Shown: in pieces, positions 21,771-31,986 of the stretch | How the letters are laid out: every line of letters starts with the position of its first letter | Position numbering within the stretch: position 1 is the first letter of the stretch | Source of the DNA: Halicephalobus mephisto | Taxonomy: Eukaryota; Nematoda; Chromadorea; Rhabditida; Panagrolaimidae | Reading direction: 5' to 3' | Length of the DNA: 64,000 nt | Assembly: GCA_009193035.1 (NCBI GenBank) | Contig: SWDT01000076.1 | Coordinates: 1-64,000 of the forward strand | The notes under the pieces: generated by a model | Database searches by the model: none | Seen by the model: the letters and a program-made list of their open reading frames with translations, nothing else | Told to the model about the DNA's origin: nothing | Position numbers and translations under genes: made by a program

Positions 21771-23881
21771 CTAAAGCTCATTGAAGGCTCTGACCCGAGA
21801 TTTCGAAGATCCGCTTCCACTCTGAAAATTTATTTTTATTTTTAAGATTTTTATTTTTTTCGATTTTCTAAAATTTATCTGTTTTTAAATTTTTTTAGAA
21901 ATTGCTTTAAATGTTATTTTTTGTAATTTTTGTTAAAGCAAAAGAGAAATATTAATAGTGATTAAAGTAAAATTCAAAGTTAATTGACAAAAAAAATTCA
22001 ATCTACATAGGCTTACTTGTGCAAAATGGAGCTAGTTTCTGAATGAATGAGAACGAAGGTCCCCATCGATCTAGACTGTTTTTGAATTGTTATTCATAAT
22101 ACTTACTTTTCTAAGAGTAGAATATTTATCCCAACCATTTTGAATATTTGTTTCATGAATTTTATCATTATCTGTTTGACGATCGTCCAATTTTAATGAA
22201 TCAATTTCTCTTCGAAATTCGGCCAATTTTTCTTGAAAATTTTTATTTCTTTGAAAATATTCTTTATTTGATTGTGAAATTTGAGCTTTTAAATCGGCCA
22301 TTTCATCATTAAAATATTGACTTGAATAATATCCGGGAAAAATTATTTTTTGATTAACATATTGTAAATTTTCTTCAGCAGTATTTTCATTAACAGACAT
22401 TGGATTACTGTCAGATGGATGAAGTAAATTTAATTGTTGTAAAGAAAGATTTTGAGCAGCGTAATTCCAAAATGGAAGCAAAAATTCATCGTTACTTAAT
22501 CTCGCCGGATTAGTTGTTTGATTTTCATGCATGAGTCTTTGAGCAAGTAACTCAGCATCTCGGACTTTTCTTTGAAGAGCTATTTTCATTTCTTCTGCTT
22601 CGATTTGGGACATTTTTACTCTTTGAATTTCGGCTTCTGCTTGATTCGCCCTTTTCGAAAGTTCAAGTGCTTCTTCTTCGCTGATTTTTGCTTTTTCAGC
22701 TATTAACTTACTTGTTTCTTCTGTAGTTTTCATCATGTCTTCAAGTACGGTAAGTTTTTTGTTAATCATATCCATTTCATTTTGTAATTTATCTCGTTCT
22801 AATTCTGCTTTTAATCTTTGTTCTCGTTCTTTTTGAAATTTAAATAATTCTTGTTGTTTTTTTGTTCTTTGTTCTTGAGCTTGGAGCTTCATTTGCTGGA
22901 TTTCCAAAGTGTCGGCTTGACGTCTTCGAAGATACAGATTATGTGTTCCGATACAAAGATCCAAAATTGAATGATTTACAGAAGTTTCTTGAGCTCGAAA
23001 TTTTATTTTACTTTTATCTGTGACTTTGATTGTGAAAATTTTGTTGTTGAAATGGATGTTTTTGATTTCGCTCCAAGGGAAAAACGGTCTTGGAGACATT
23101 CGGTTTGAATTTTCGTAGATTCCCAAACCTTGAGCCGAAATTCCCAACAATAAATCTGTGTCTTTTTGGTTGTATATAGGATAATACTGGATACCGTACA
23201 TGGACAAGTCCTGGGCAACCCGGAGGTACTCCATCTCCGCCTCCTCCACCGTCAGTCCGTTGCTGTTCATCCACCAGTTTTTTATTTTGTCTTTCCACAT
23301 GTTCGAAGTCATTTCATATTGATTTATGACTGATTCTGGAAGTAATTTATCTAATTCTAACTCTATTTCGTCCGAATAATCCCCGTACATCGCTTGAACG
23401 GCGAAACTCGCCAGAAGAACAGCGGCTTCTGGCTGACAATAAAGATTCTTCGACAAAATATTCTGTTTAATCTGCACAAAAAATAAATGTCGAGTTAAAT
23501 CTTGAATTAATTCGTCTTCAATTACTTCTGGATAAAATTTAACTAAAAATAAAAAACAATAACTTCCACTTGACTGTCTAACGACTCCTTGATTCAGAAT
23601 TTTCTTATCCAACTGCAACCAGCACCAATGGCCTTTTTTGTTCTTGTGCTGTAATCCGAAATACCAAACTTCTCTCAATCCAATAATCCTACACACCATA
23701 TCGAATAAGTCTCTTCCGTAACAATCGGCCTAAAATCGATATATGAAATCACAAAATTAAAGTCGATATATGGAATTTTAAAAATCCTCACCTCGATCGG
23801 AATCGCCTCCAGATCCGCGTCCATGGTCGTCACTTTTACGTAGATCAACGTTTTTTTCTTCTTGGATAACAGAAAACTCAT
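21771..23881 (-). CDS. nfm-1: Merlin (NF2 tumour suppressor orthologue)
   Basis: Exons 23881-23792, 23729-22107 and 21821-21771 give 587 aa, against 595 for human merlin. The FERM domain (about 10-300) includes VTTMDADLE, GRDLFDMVCRIIGLREVWYFGL, KFYPEVIEDELIQ, QIKQNILSKNLYC and EAAVLLASFAVQAMYGDY. A long Glu/Lys/Arg coiled coil (about 300-440) and the C-terminal tail follow. The last exon, found by its splice signals, adds SGSGSSKSRVRAFNEL. This matches merlin (...AKSRVAFFEEL) rather than the ERM actin-binding end KQRIDEFEAL, although the preceding DKYSTLRK is ERM-like. Merlin links membrane receptors to the cortex and acts upstream of Hippo signalling. In C. elegans the orthologue is nfm-1. 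The protein ends within 79 bp of the convergent reductase. Confidence 0.92.
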
Positions 23882-23932
23882 TTTTAATTTAGGATTTTTT
23901 ATAAAATAACAAAATTACATTGTTCGGAAAAA

Positions 23933-24055
23933 TCAATTAGTCGTTTCCAACTGATCGGCCGCCTCGAAGACCTTCGTGATCGGCAAATGTACGTCTTGTC
24001 GCGAAATAGAGAGAGATCTCAGCAACGTTTTCTCCATAAACAAAAATTCTTTCAT
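23933..24055 (-). CDS. Possible small protein, 40 aa
   Basis: An ORF of 41 codons, MKEFLFMEKTLLRSLSISRQ followed by DVHLPITKVFEAADQLETTN-stop, lies in a GC-richer island in AT-rich DNA. An acceptor-like ACTTTTAG ends at 24092, and the frame is open from there (FVDENIIRNNVK before the Met). It could be an SL trans-spliced short gene, or the last exon of a gene whose upstream exons I could not find. Its stop is 51 bp before the merlin ATG on the same strand. The product looks soluble and helical, and I recognise no family. Confidence 0.4.
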   Translation of the reverse strand: MKEFLFMEKTLLRSLSISRQDVHLPITKVFEAADQLETTN

Positions 24056-24099
24056 TTTCACATTGTTTCGAATAATATTTTCATCAACAAACTAAAAGT

Positions 24100-24666
24100 A
24101 AATTTTAAATTATTTCACACTTAATCATTTAAGCTGTGATTTTGAAATTTTTCGCAATTATATTTTGCAACATGTAAAAGAAATAGATGTTTTTTTATAA
24201 AAATAATTATATCTTCAGTAAAAATTGATATATGAATTTTTTGCAATTTTTGAATTCCCGCGCAAAGGGAGAGAAGTTAGTAAAAGAGGAAAAAATGATA
24301 ATTCTGACAAATGACTGTCGAAATCGACTCGCTCTTTTTATTTTTTACCTAAATTTTTCAAATTCGTCTTCAAATAACTTCGAAGAATGTATTTTTTACA
24401 ATAATATAATTTTTGAAATTTTTGAATTCCCGCGAAAAGGGAGAGAGAATTGCGAAAATGGAAAAAATGGTAAATCTGGCAAATTAGTTTTGATTTTTTA
24501 TTTTTACCTATTTTTCGAAATTTCCAAATTTATTTTAAGAAAATTTTTATTTTTATAATTTTAGAAATTCCCGTTGAGACCAATTTCACAAAATTGTTCA
24601 TTTTCAAAATGTATGACAAGTTTATCAAAAACCGTTTTTCATTAAAAATTAAGGACCCGTAAGTAA
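24100..24666. other. AT-rich spacer with GAATTCCCGCG motifs
   Basis: No gene. Two diverged copies of a unit containing GAATTCCCGCGCAAA/GAATTCCCGCGAAAA (24252-24266 and 24424-24437), each followed by GGGAGAG and a purine-rich stretch. A weaker third copy is near 24565. The same motif recurs elsewhere in the window. Confidence 0.55.
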
Positions 24667-26720
24667 TCAAAAATTTGTAGAATTGCCCAAGGAATGGTTT
24701 TTCTGGTATGTTTTTTTGTTGACTAAATGTCCGGTACCAGGACAATGTTGAGTGTAATGAAGTTGGCCGCTGGCATTGGACGAAAAAACGAAGGAATTCT
24801 GGAGCGAAGAACGATTGGATTTCGAAAAAGACCATCTGGGACAATATTGGGATTCCCTAGGATTAAATGTCAATTGAGTTAAATTCGCGTTATGTCCAGA
24901 AATATCCGGTTCAGTGGAGTTCCTGAGGGTTGCTCGACGAAAATTTTGCATTTTTAATTGACACGGCAACAGAAGTAGTTGATGAAAAGCTCGACGATAT
25001 TTCTGAGAATAAGCAACATAAATCAGAGGATTCAGGGAACTGGAAAGAAGGGACAACCACTGGAAGGCCGGTCTCAAAACAGAACTCGCGAAATTGAAGA
25101 ACCAAGTATTCTTATTTGTCGTCAAAAAAAAGTAACAATATAATGCTAAAAAATTTTTAAATTTGTTAATATTTTTTTTTTGCTTACCGTAAAGTGGAGT
25201 CCAACAAGTTAAAAAGTTCAAAATGACCGTGAACATCATTTGTGCCACTCGCAGTTTGACTCTTTCGTCTCTAATCTAAATTTAAAACGAATAAAAAATA
25301 AAATTAAAAAAATTACTCTAGCATCAACTGCTAAGCTCCGATGCCGAACAACAGTCCTGAAAATTAGGACATAGCAGACCATAATGAGCATGAAGGGCAA
25401 AACGAAAGCGATGATCACGTTCACCGTTAAAAAGTGCCAAAAATCGTCATTCGATGTAGATACACATAATCTAGCAACTACAGTACCATTTGGAGGTGTC
25501 AAATCGTATAAAATCTAAAAAATTTTAAATTACAGTAATTTTGGAAATTTTTTTACTTCATCGTAGACGATCAAAGTCGGAGTCCCTAAGGCAGCACTCA
25601 AGGCCCAAATCGCCATCGTCACGTAAGCAGGGTAAGTGGCGTATTTGTCGTACTTCAAAGTGTGACAAATCGCCAAATATCTGTCTACAGTAACCGCCAC
25701 AAGAGTAAAAACAGAAGCACAAGAAGTAGTGGAGTTCAAAAATGTCGACAACTTGCATCCGATCGCCCCAAGTTGCCATTCTGAAATTCACTTTTCTGTT
25801 TAATAATTTATTTTAAAATTACTTTTAATTTAATAATTTATTATTAAAATTATTTTTATTTAATTTATTATTAAAATTATTTTTAATTTAACAATTTATT
25901 TTAAAATTATTTTTAATTTAACAATTTATTTTAAAATTATTTTTAATTTAATAATTTATTTTAAAATTATTTTTATTTAATAACTTATTTTAAAATTATT
26001 TTTATTTAATAACTTATTTTAAAATTATTTTTATTTAATTTATTTTTAAAAATATTTTAATTTAGTAATTTATTTTTAAAATTATTTTTATTTAATAATT
26101 TATTTTTTAAATTAAATTTTCGAATTTCCACGAAAAAATGGGAAACTTTGTAAAAATAACAACTGTCACATAAATTGATTTTTTTATCTATTTTTTTAAA
26201 TTTTATAATAATTTTATTTCCAAAAATTTAATTATTTTAAACATTTTTAAGATTTATTTATTTTTAGAATTTTTTAAAATTTAATTATTTTTAACATTTT
26301 TAAGATTTAATTATTTTTTAAATTATTTTAAATTAATTTATTTTTTAAGTTTTTTAAAATTTATTTATTTTTTAAGTTTTTCAAGATTTATTTATTTTTG
26401 AAATTTTTTAAGATTTATTTATTTTTGAAATTTTTTAAGATTTATTTATTTTTCTACAGTATGATGGACAAACCTGTTAGTAAGTTATTGAGTAATGTAG
26501 TAGGAAGACAAAACAAAATTATCAACAAATCTGCCAAGCCCAAGGAGAATATCAGGTGATCTGTGGCTGTCCTCAAAGATGGATGAAGAGTGATCGACAG
26601 TACTACGAACAAGTTGCCGATGAATCCCAAAACGAAAACGGCGGAATAAACGATAGAATAGGCGATGAACAAAGGTAGTGGTTGTCGAGTCCATCCAAGT
26701 TCAAAATTTTCGTCATCCAT
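24667..26720 (-). CDS. Rhodopsin-class GPCR, neuropeptide receptor type
   Basis: Five exons: 26720-26474, 25780-25557, 25514-25317, 25275-25188 and 25145-24667, giving 411 aa with all phases consistent. Class A hallmarks in order are TM1 GFIGNLFVVLSI, TM2 LIFSLGLADLLI, the TM3 disulfide Cys91 (GAIGCKL), ASVFTLVAVTVDRYLAI with DRY at 115-117, TM6 NFLTCWTPLY, and TM7 NPLIY at 291-295. The basic helix 8 reads SQKYRRAF. The TM3 signature with T-VDRYLAI resembles peptide receptors (NPFF/orexin/SIFamide type) rather than amine receptors, since the TM3 Asp is absent at its usual place. The ligand is unknown. The C-terminal tail (about 110 aa) is Ser/Asn-rich. Intron 1 (693 bp) is filled with AT tandem repeats. 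Confidence 0.88.
25800..26458. repeat. AT-rich tandem arrays in GPCR intron 1
   Basis: Two arrays lie in this intron. At 25800-26110 units of about 33 bp repeat TTATTTTAAAATTATTTTTA. At about 26220-26455 units of about 29 bp repeat TTTAAGATTTATTTATTTTT. They are non-coding. Confidence 0.7.
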
Positions 26721-26894
26721 TTTCCAAATTTTCCAAATTTAAAAAAATTTTAAATTTAAATTTTTAAAAAAATTTTAAAAATTTTAAAATTTAAGTGAAA
26801 TAAACTTTTTTCGTTTTTTAAAAATTACAGTAAAGACGAAAAACGACAAATTTGACCAATTATGAATTTAAAATTTAAATTAGCAAAATTATGT

Positions 26895-27420
26895 TCATTT
26901 TTTTTTATTTTTAAAAGTTTTCAAAATTAAGGAATCTGCGGTTTCTGAAAGATTTCCGAATTCAGAATTAAATTCGAATTTACGAAACGGACCAGAATCC
27001 ACGTAATAAATTTGATTCATTTTCCACGCTTTTTCTAAAATAAATGAAATTTTCAAAAAACAAAATTGGAAAACTTGAAAAAAATAATTAATGAAAAAAC
27101 TGGTCAATCTCCGAAAAAATTTTGAAAAATATTTGACTTTATAAAGTCGTTTTTAACGAAATTTTCAAAGTCCCCCGGGGTCCTGAAAAGATAAATAAAA
27201 AGAAAACAAAATATTCCAAGTATTTGAATTTACGAAAGAAATTCGACATACTTTTAACCGAAAAACAACGTTAACGGCATCGTGGACACTAAGAATTGAA
27301 GGAAATACCCTTCCCTCGACGCTAATGAATAGAGTGTTCATTCCGAATTTCCTCACTAGATGACTCAATTTTTGTGGTTTTCCGAAATTCTTCAATTTGG
27401 TTCAATTTCTTCAGAAATAT
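26895..27420 (-). other. Possible small gene or exon remnants
   Basis: On the minus strand a coding-like stretch (about 27395-27257) includes LVRKFGMNTLFISVEGRVF and VHDAVNVVFRLK, followed by a consensus donor GTATGT and an acceptor CTTTTCAG near 27184. The next exon then stops quickly in phase (DPGGL-stop). A further stretch with YYVDSGPFRKFEFN lies at about 27035-26898 after TTTATTTTAG. No frame joins all pieces without stops. It may be a real gene with misjudged junctions, or a pseudogene. There is no family match. Confidence 0.25.
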
Positions 27421-27589
27421 CCTAAAATTCAACAAAACTTTGTAATTGACATATTGGATTTCTCATTTATAAAAAATAAAAAACAATAATAAAATTATGG
27501 AATGATCGAAGAACATGGGAACTTTTGCGATTTGAGAATTTCCAATGCTAAATTAAATCCACAAAAATCAGCCTGAGTCGAGGTCTATA

Positions 27590-28210
27590 AAGTAGTCAAC
27601 ATCAAAGTTAAAATAAAACTACATTTTTACAACAATTAAGCAAACCGGTCGAATGTTGCAAGCAAAGTGCAGTTTGATCGTCATTAGGATTTTAATTTTG
27701 AAATTGACATCAAACTTTGAGGTTGATATCAAACTTTAAAGTCGATCTTGAAGTTTGATGTTGACTTATTTGCCTGAACGTTGCGAGCAAGTTTCAGAAA
27801 TTATTATTACTTTTAATATTAATTACGAGGTTGATATTAAAGTTTAATGTCAACTTCAAACTTTGATGTTAATTTATTTGCTTGAACGTTGCGAGCAAGT
27901 TTCAGAAATTATTATTACTTTTAATATTAATTACGAGGTCAACTTCAAAGTTCAAAGTCGATCTTGAAGTTTGATGTTGACTTATTTGCCTGAACGTTGC
28001 GAGCAGGTTGCAGAAATTATTATTACTTTTAATATTAATTCCAAAATCGATATTAAAGTTCAAAGTCAACTTCAAAATTTGATGTTGACTTATTTGCTTG
28101 AACGTTGTGAGCAGGTTGCAAATTAAATTACAATTTTGATTTTGATGTAGACCGAATTGCTTAAATGTTGGGAGCAAAAATTACTTTGATTTTGATGTTG
28201 ACCTCTTTAT
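27590..28210. repeat. Tandem repeat with TTGAACGTTGCGAGCA units
   Basis: Units of roughly 115-120 bp carry GACTTATTTGCCTGAACGTT and GCGAGCAAGTTTCAGAAATT. They recur near 27760, 27870, 27980 and 28090, with related diverged units before and after. Shorter relatives (ACGTTGCAAGCAACCTGCAA) occur at 12580-12850, so this is a dispersed satellite family. No coding capacity is seen. Confidence 0.7.
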
Positions 28211-28246
28211 AGACCTCAGCACTGGAACAAACAGGAGCTAAACGGT

Positions 28247-31200
28247 TCACATAGGGAGGTTCTTGGAATCGGCCCTGATCGATGAACAGCCCCAAATGAT
28301 TATGAGAGCACTTAGGATGAGACAGACCATGGACATGCTGACAACCATCGAGACGAACCAAACTTCGGACATGCAAAGAGTGTCCACGGCGACGTCCAAT
28401 TCGAGGTCGTAGCTGTAATGAGTCTCATTGGGAGATAAACCAGCATCCTCTTCTTCTCCTGCAGCCAAAACTCGGATAATTGCAGAAAGTGTTTCAGCAG
28501 TTTGTCGTTCAGATTCATCGACGATTTCACGTTTTCTACGTCCATGAGAAACAAATAATTCATTTGTTCCTGAATCCAAACAATTACTCTGAAAAAAAAA
28601 TTTTTATTTCATAATTATTACGAAATTTTACCGGTGGACATCCATTAGGTCCTGCACAGAACATGATCGTACATTCGATCTTGATGTCGTAGGATCCATC
28701 AAGACGGAAAGCCTTCATGTCGGATTTCAGACGGTTCTTGTCAAAATCTTGTTCGACTGGTCCAACAAGGGCTGGATAACGAGGACATCTGAAATTCAAA
28801 AATAATATCAATCCAAAAACTAAAAATTTAAATTAAATCTAAAAAAAATAAAAATTTCCATAATTTCTTTTTAATTCTAAAAATTTTTTTAATTCCAGAA
28901 AATTCTAAAGTTGAAATTTTTATAATTTTCGGAAATTTCAAAAATTTAATAATTCTTTAACATTTAAATTCTTAAATTTTTAAAATTTTAAAATTTTTTT
29001 AAATTGAAAATTCCTAAATTTTAAATTTTAAATTTTGTAAATTTTAAATTACTTTAAATTGAAAAATCCTAAATTTTAAATTTTAACTTTTTAAATTTTA
29101 AATTTTTTTAATTTTAAATTATTTTAAATTGAAAATTCCTAAATTTTAAATTTTAACTTTTTAAATTTTTAATTTTTTTAATTTTAAATTATTTTAAATT
29201 GAAAATTCCTAAATTTTTTTAATTTTTAATTAAAAATTTACCCGTTATCGATGATGGTGAAAGGCAAAGTTTCTCCTTCGCCGCCTTCGCGAGTGGCGAT
29301 ACATTCCGTGACCATCATGTTATGAGGACCGGCTTGTTCACTAGTGACGACGAGTTGAATCTGGTCTCCAATAGCGGCTTTTCCGAGAGGTTGATCTTCA
29401 GCATCTAAGAACGAAAGAGTGGCCGTGATAGGGGGAGGAGTGCCCATTTCGAGTTTTTCGGTACTCATTTCTCCTGCATCATAGATAGTAGTAACAACAA
29501 CACTTCCTTCTTGAGCCATTTTGTCTGTTGAAACATCACAAGATACACGATAAAAACGATCCCATTCAGTGGTCACTTGATGAGGAAGAACTCCATCGAG
29601 AGAAACAACGACCAAAGCCTCCAGTTTGCCGTCTCTGATGACGGTCCCGCAGTTGGTGGATATGGTAGGCGGAGGGAACGTGATGCTGATCTGCTTCGCG
29701 TTTTCGACGACTTGGGAGCAAGTGCTGAACTTCTCGGCGGCGTAGATGGCCCCGGTGTAGGGTTCCTTGGTGTTCACGATGAATCTGATTCCTTCATTCG
29801 TGCACAATGCCATTCCTCCGAATTGAGATTCACAGTTGAATTCATAGAAATCGAAACTCGGATTAGTTTTAACATTGGCTTCGGATTTTCCGACGGCATA
29901 GATGTAACAAGTCATCTGGGTCCTGTCGTAGTTGATGGACTTGCAGTTGAGATTCTGGAAACACAAAGAAATGCAATCAGATACCGTAACCCCCTGAGCA
30001 GAAGCCACAGGTTGTCCTTCGATGGAAGTCCCGATGAAACGTTCGAAAGCAGCTTGTTGCCGACAAGTAGAAGAACTAAGGTCAGCAGCAACGCAGATCG
30101 GCTCATAGTAGTCCTTGTGTTCGACAGCCCCCTGTTGGTCAGCTCTGGAAAAAGTGTCTTCGTCACTCACGATGCAGTTTTTGTCTTGAGGACTGAATTC
30201 GACGGAACGACAGAAAGTATTGAGAGAATCCAGACACTTCTGAAGACAGTAAGATTCTTGAGCTTCCACGGATTGAGTGTGATCGTAATAATGAATTTCG
30301 AACTGACTCGTTTTCACAAAGACCAAGTTTCCGCCAGATTGTCCACAACGGTTCTGTCCTAAAAATTATAATATTGAAAAATCAGAAAATTGAAAAAATT
30401 ACAAAATTTGGAATTTAAAAATCGGAAAATTGAAAAAATTACAAAATTTAAAATTTAAAAATCGGAAAATTGAAAAAATTATAAAATTTAAAATTTAAAT
30501 TTAAAAATTATTTTGATATTCGATTTTAAAGTTTTCTAGAAAAATGTAAAATTCAGAATTTTGAATATTGATTTTAAAATTATATTGTTTAGAAAAATAA
30601 AAATTTCTACGAAATTGTGTCGAGAAGAAATTTTAGGATTTTCTTGGAAGTTTGGAAACTGAGATGTTGGTTTCAGAATCACATTGTTTCAAAATTAAAA
30701 AGTTGATTTTTTAAGAAATTCCGAAAATTCTAAACTTTGGTCCTTGATTCTACATCTGTTGGATTCTGAGGATCTCCAGAAGCTTCTGTGGATCCTAACC
30801 ATACTATAAACAAATTCAACAGTGATTTTTCCGCCAATGCTCTCGAGACAAATTTCGAGAAGTTTTCGTTCTATTTCTTGGTTCTGTCTCTACTGGGTTT
30901 TGAAGGATTCTGGAGACTTCTATGGAATTCTAATCATAGTATTGTAAAAACCAGAAATCAATTTTCACGAAATCTCCAAAATTTTTAGTTCTATTCCTTC
31001 GTTCTGTCTCTACTGGGTTTTGAAGGATTCTGGAGACTTCTATGGAGTTCTAGTCCCACCATTATAAAAACCAGAAATACACTTTTGTGTAAAATTGTCT
31101 CAACATAAATTTACAAACCACTTTAAAAACCTAAACTAGTCCACAGGATAGTTTTTATTTTTTAAGTTATTTTATAATTAATTTTCTAGAATTATATTCT

Positions 31201-31986
31201 CCTAAGATGGATCTGAGAACTTCTAGATCAGGATATGTAGGATATAAAAATATATCCATTTTCGATGATTAATAGTTAAAAACTAAAACACACAGTATTT
31301 CGAACTACAGTAATCCTTCACGAAGAAAACTGTTTTTTTTTTATAAAATCGAACTTACTGGTCAGACAGTTGTTGTCGTAGTAGTCGACGGGCTGATCGG
31401 ACATCCTCATGTGGTTTGGTTTTGAACGACGATCTTCGGTTGAAAGTTCACAAAGATAACTGTCGTAATTGTAATTGACTGATCTACAGACGAATTCTTT
31501 TTCTTTCAAACAAGTACTAAGACATTCTTCTCGAGACCCAACTTGGACGCTTTTCTTGACGAAACCTTCTAGAGCTGTTTTGCGCATTCTTTCGAAAGAA
31601 AAAGAACGGTAAGTACAGGCTTCGTGGGATGACACTCCTGGTAAACAAGTTTTTTCATAGTAAAAGTTATTTGCAGAGGGATTTGGATTCAAATCGGCCG
31701 TTCCTGCGGGACTTGCAGCGTCATCGAAGAAGTAACAAGTTTCTCGACCGTCGAAGTTGAACGAAGCACAGACCCTCTGGGCTCCGGTCGTGGGTTCGAT
31801 GTTGTTTCTACAGTATTGGGCACAGGTCAGATCGTGGCCTGCTGTGGAGACGACGACCGGGGTCCCGTCTAATCTGGCTCTGGAGATTCTGACAAATGCG
31901 GCGGTTTCGTGATTTCCGCATTCGAAAACGGCTTCAACGAAGGATACGGTAACAAGCAAGAGGACGGCCTGAATGTAAGTGGCCAT
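28247..31986 (-). CDS. noah-2: PAN- and ZP-domain apical matrix protein (NOAH/NompA family)
   Basis: Exons 31986-31359, 30358-29242, 28788-28632 and 28588-28247 give 747 aa. A signal peptide (MATYIQAVLLLVTVSFVEA) is followed by four Cys-rich PAN/apple modules (about 23-118, 122-208, 214-298 and 308-385). A ZP domain starts at C395 and includes CTNEGIRFIVNT, CSQVVENAKQI and VLPHQVTTEWDRFYRVSC. A furin site RRKR lies at 651-654 and a membrane span at about 711-733. This is the architecture of Drosophila NompA and C. elegans NOAH-1/NOAH-2, precuticular matrix proteins of epidermis and sensilla that are released by furin cleavage. The length fits NOAH-2 better than the longer NOAH-1, so the symbol is less certain than the family. 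I chose the start at 31986 because AAATTTAG ends 5 nt upstream, a likely trans-splice acceptor. An upstream in-frame ATG at 32088 would lack a signal peptide. Intron 1 carries a dispersed repeat. Confidence 0.88.
30598..31323. repeat. Dispersed repeat, copy 2 (in noah intron 1)
   Basis: Nearly identical to the copy at 18103-18860, in the same plus-strand orientation, although the host gene here is on the minus strand. It contains the same two tandem units with GGTTTTGAAGGATTCTGGAG. An open frame at 30788-30988 has no equivalent conserved frame in the other copy, so the element is non-coding. Confidence 0.8.

Noticed and set aside
21822..22106. Alternative merlin C-terminal ends right after the donor at 22106 (for example after an AG near 22076 or 22033).
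   Set aside because: Their translations have no similarity to any merlin or ERM tail, whereas the exon at 21821-21771 gives the expected KSRV...EL terminus in phase.
29577..30362. A 261-codon open frame on the plus strand.
   Set aside because: It is antisense to noah exon 2, which has clear PAN and ZP homology. The plus frame has no domain and is a codon-bias shadow.
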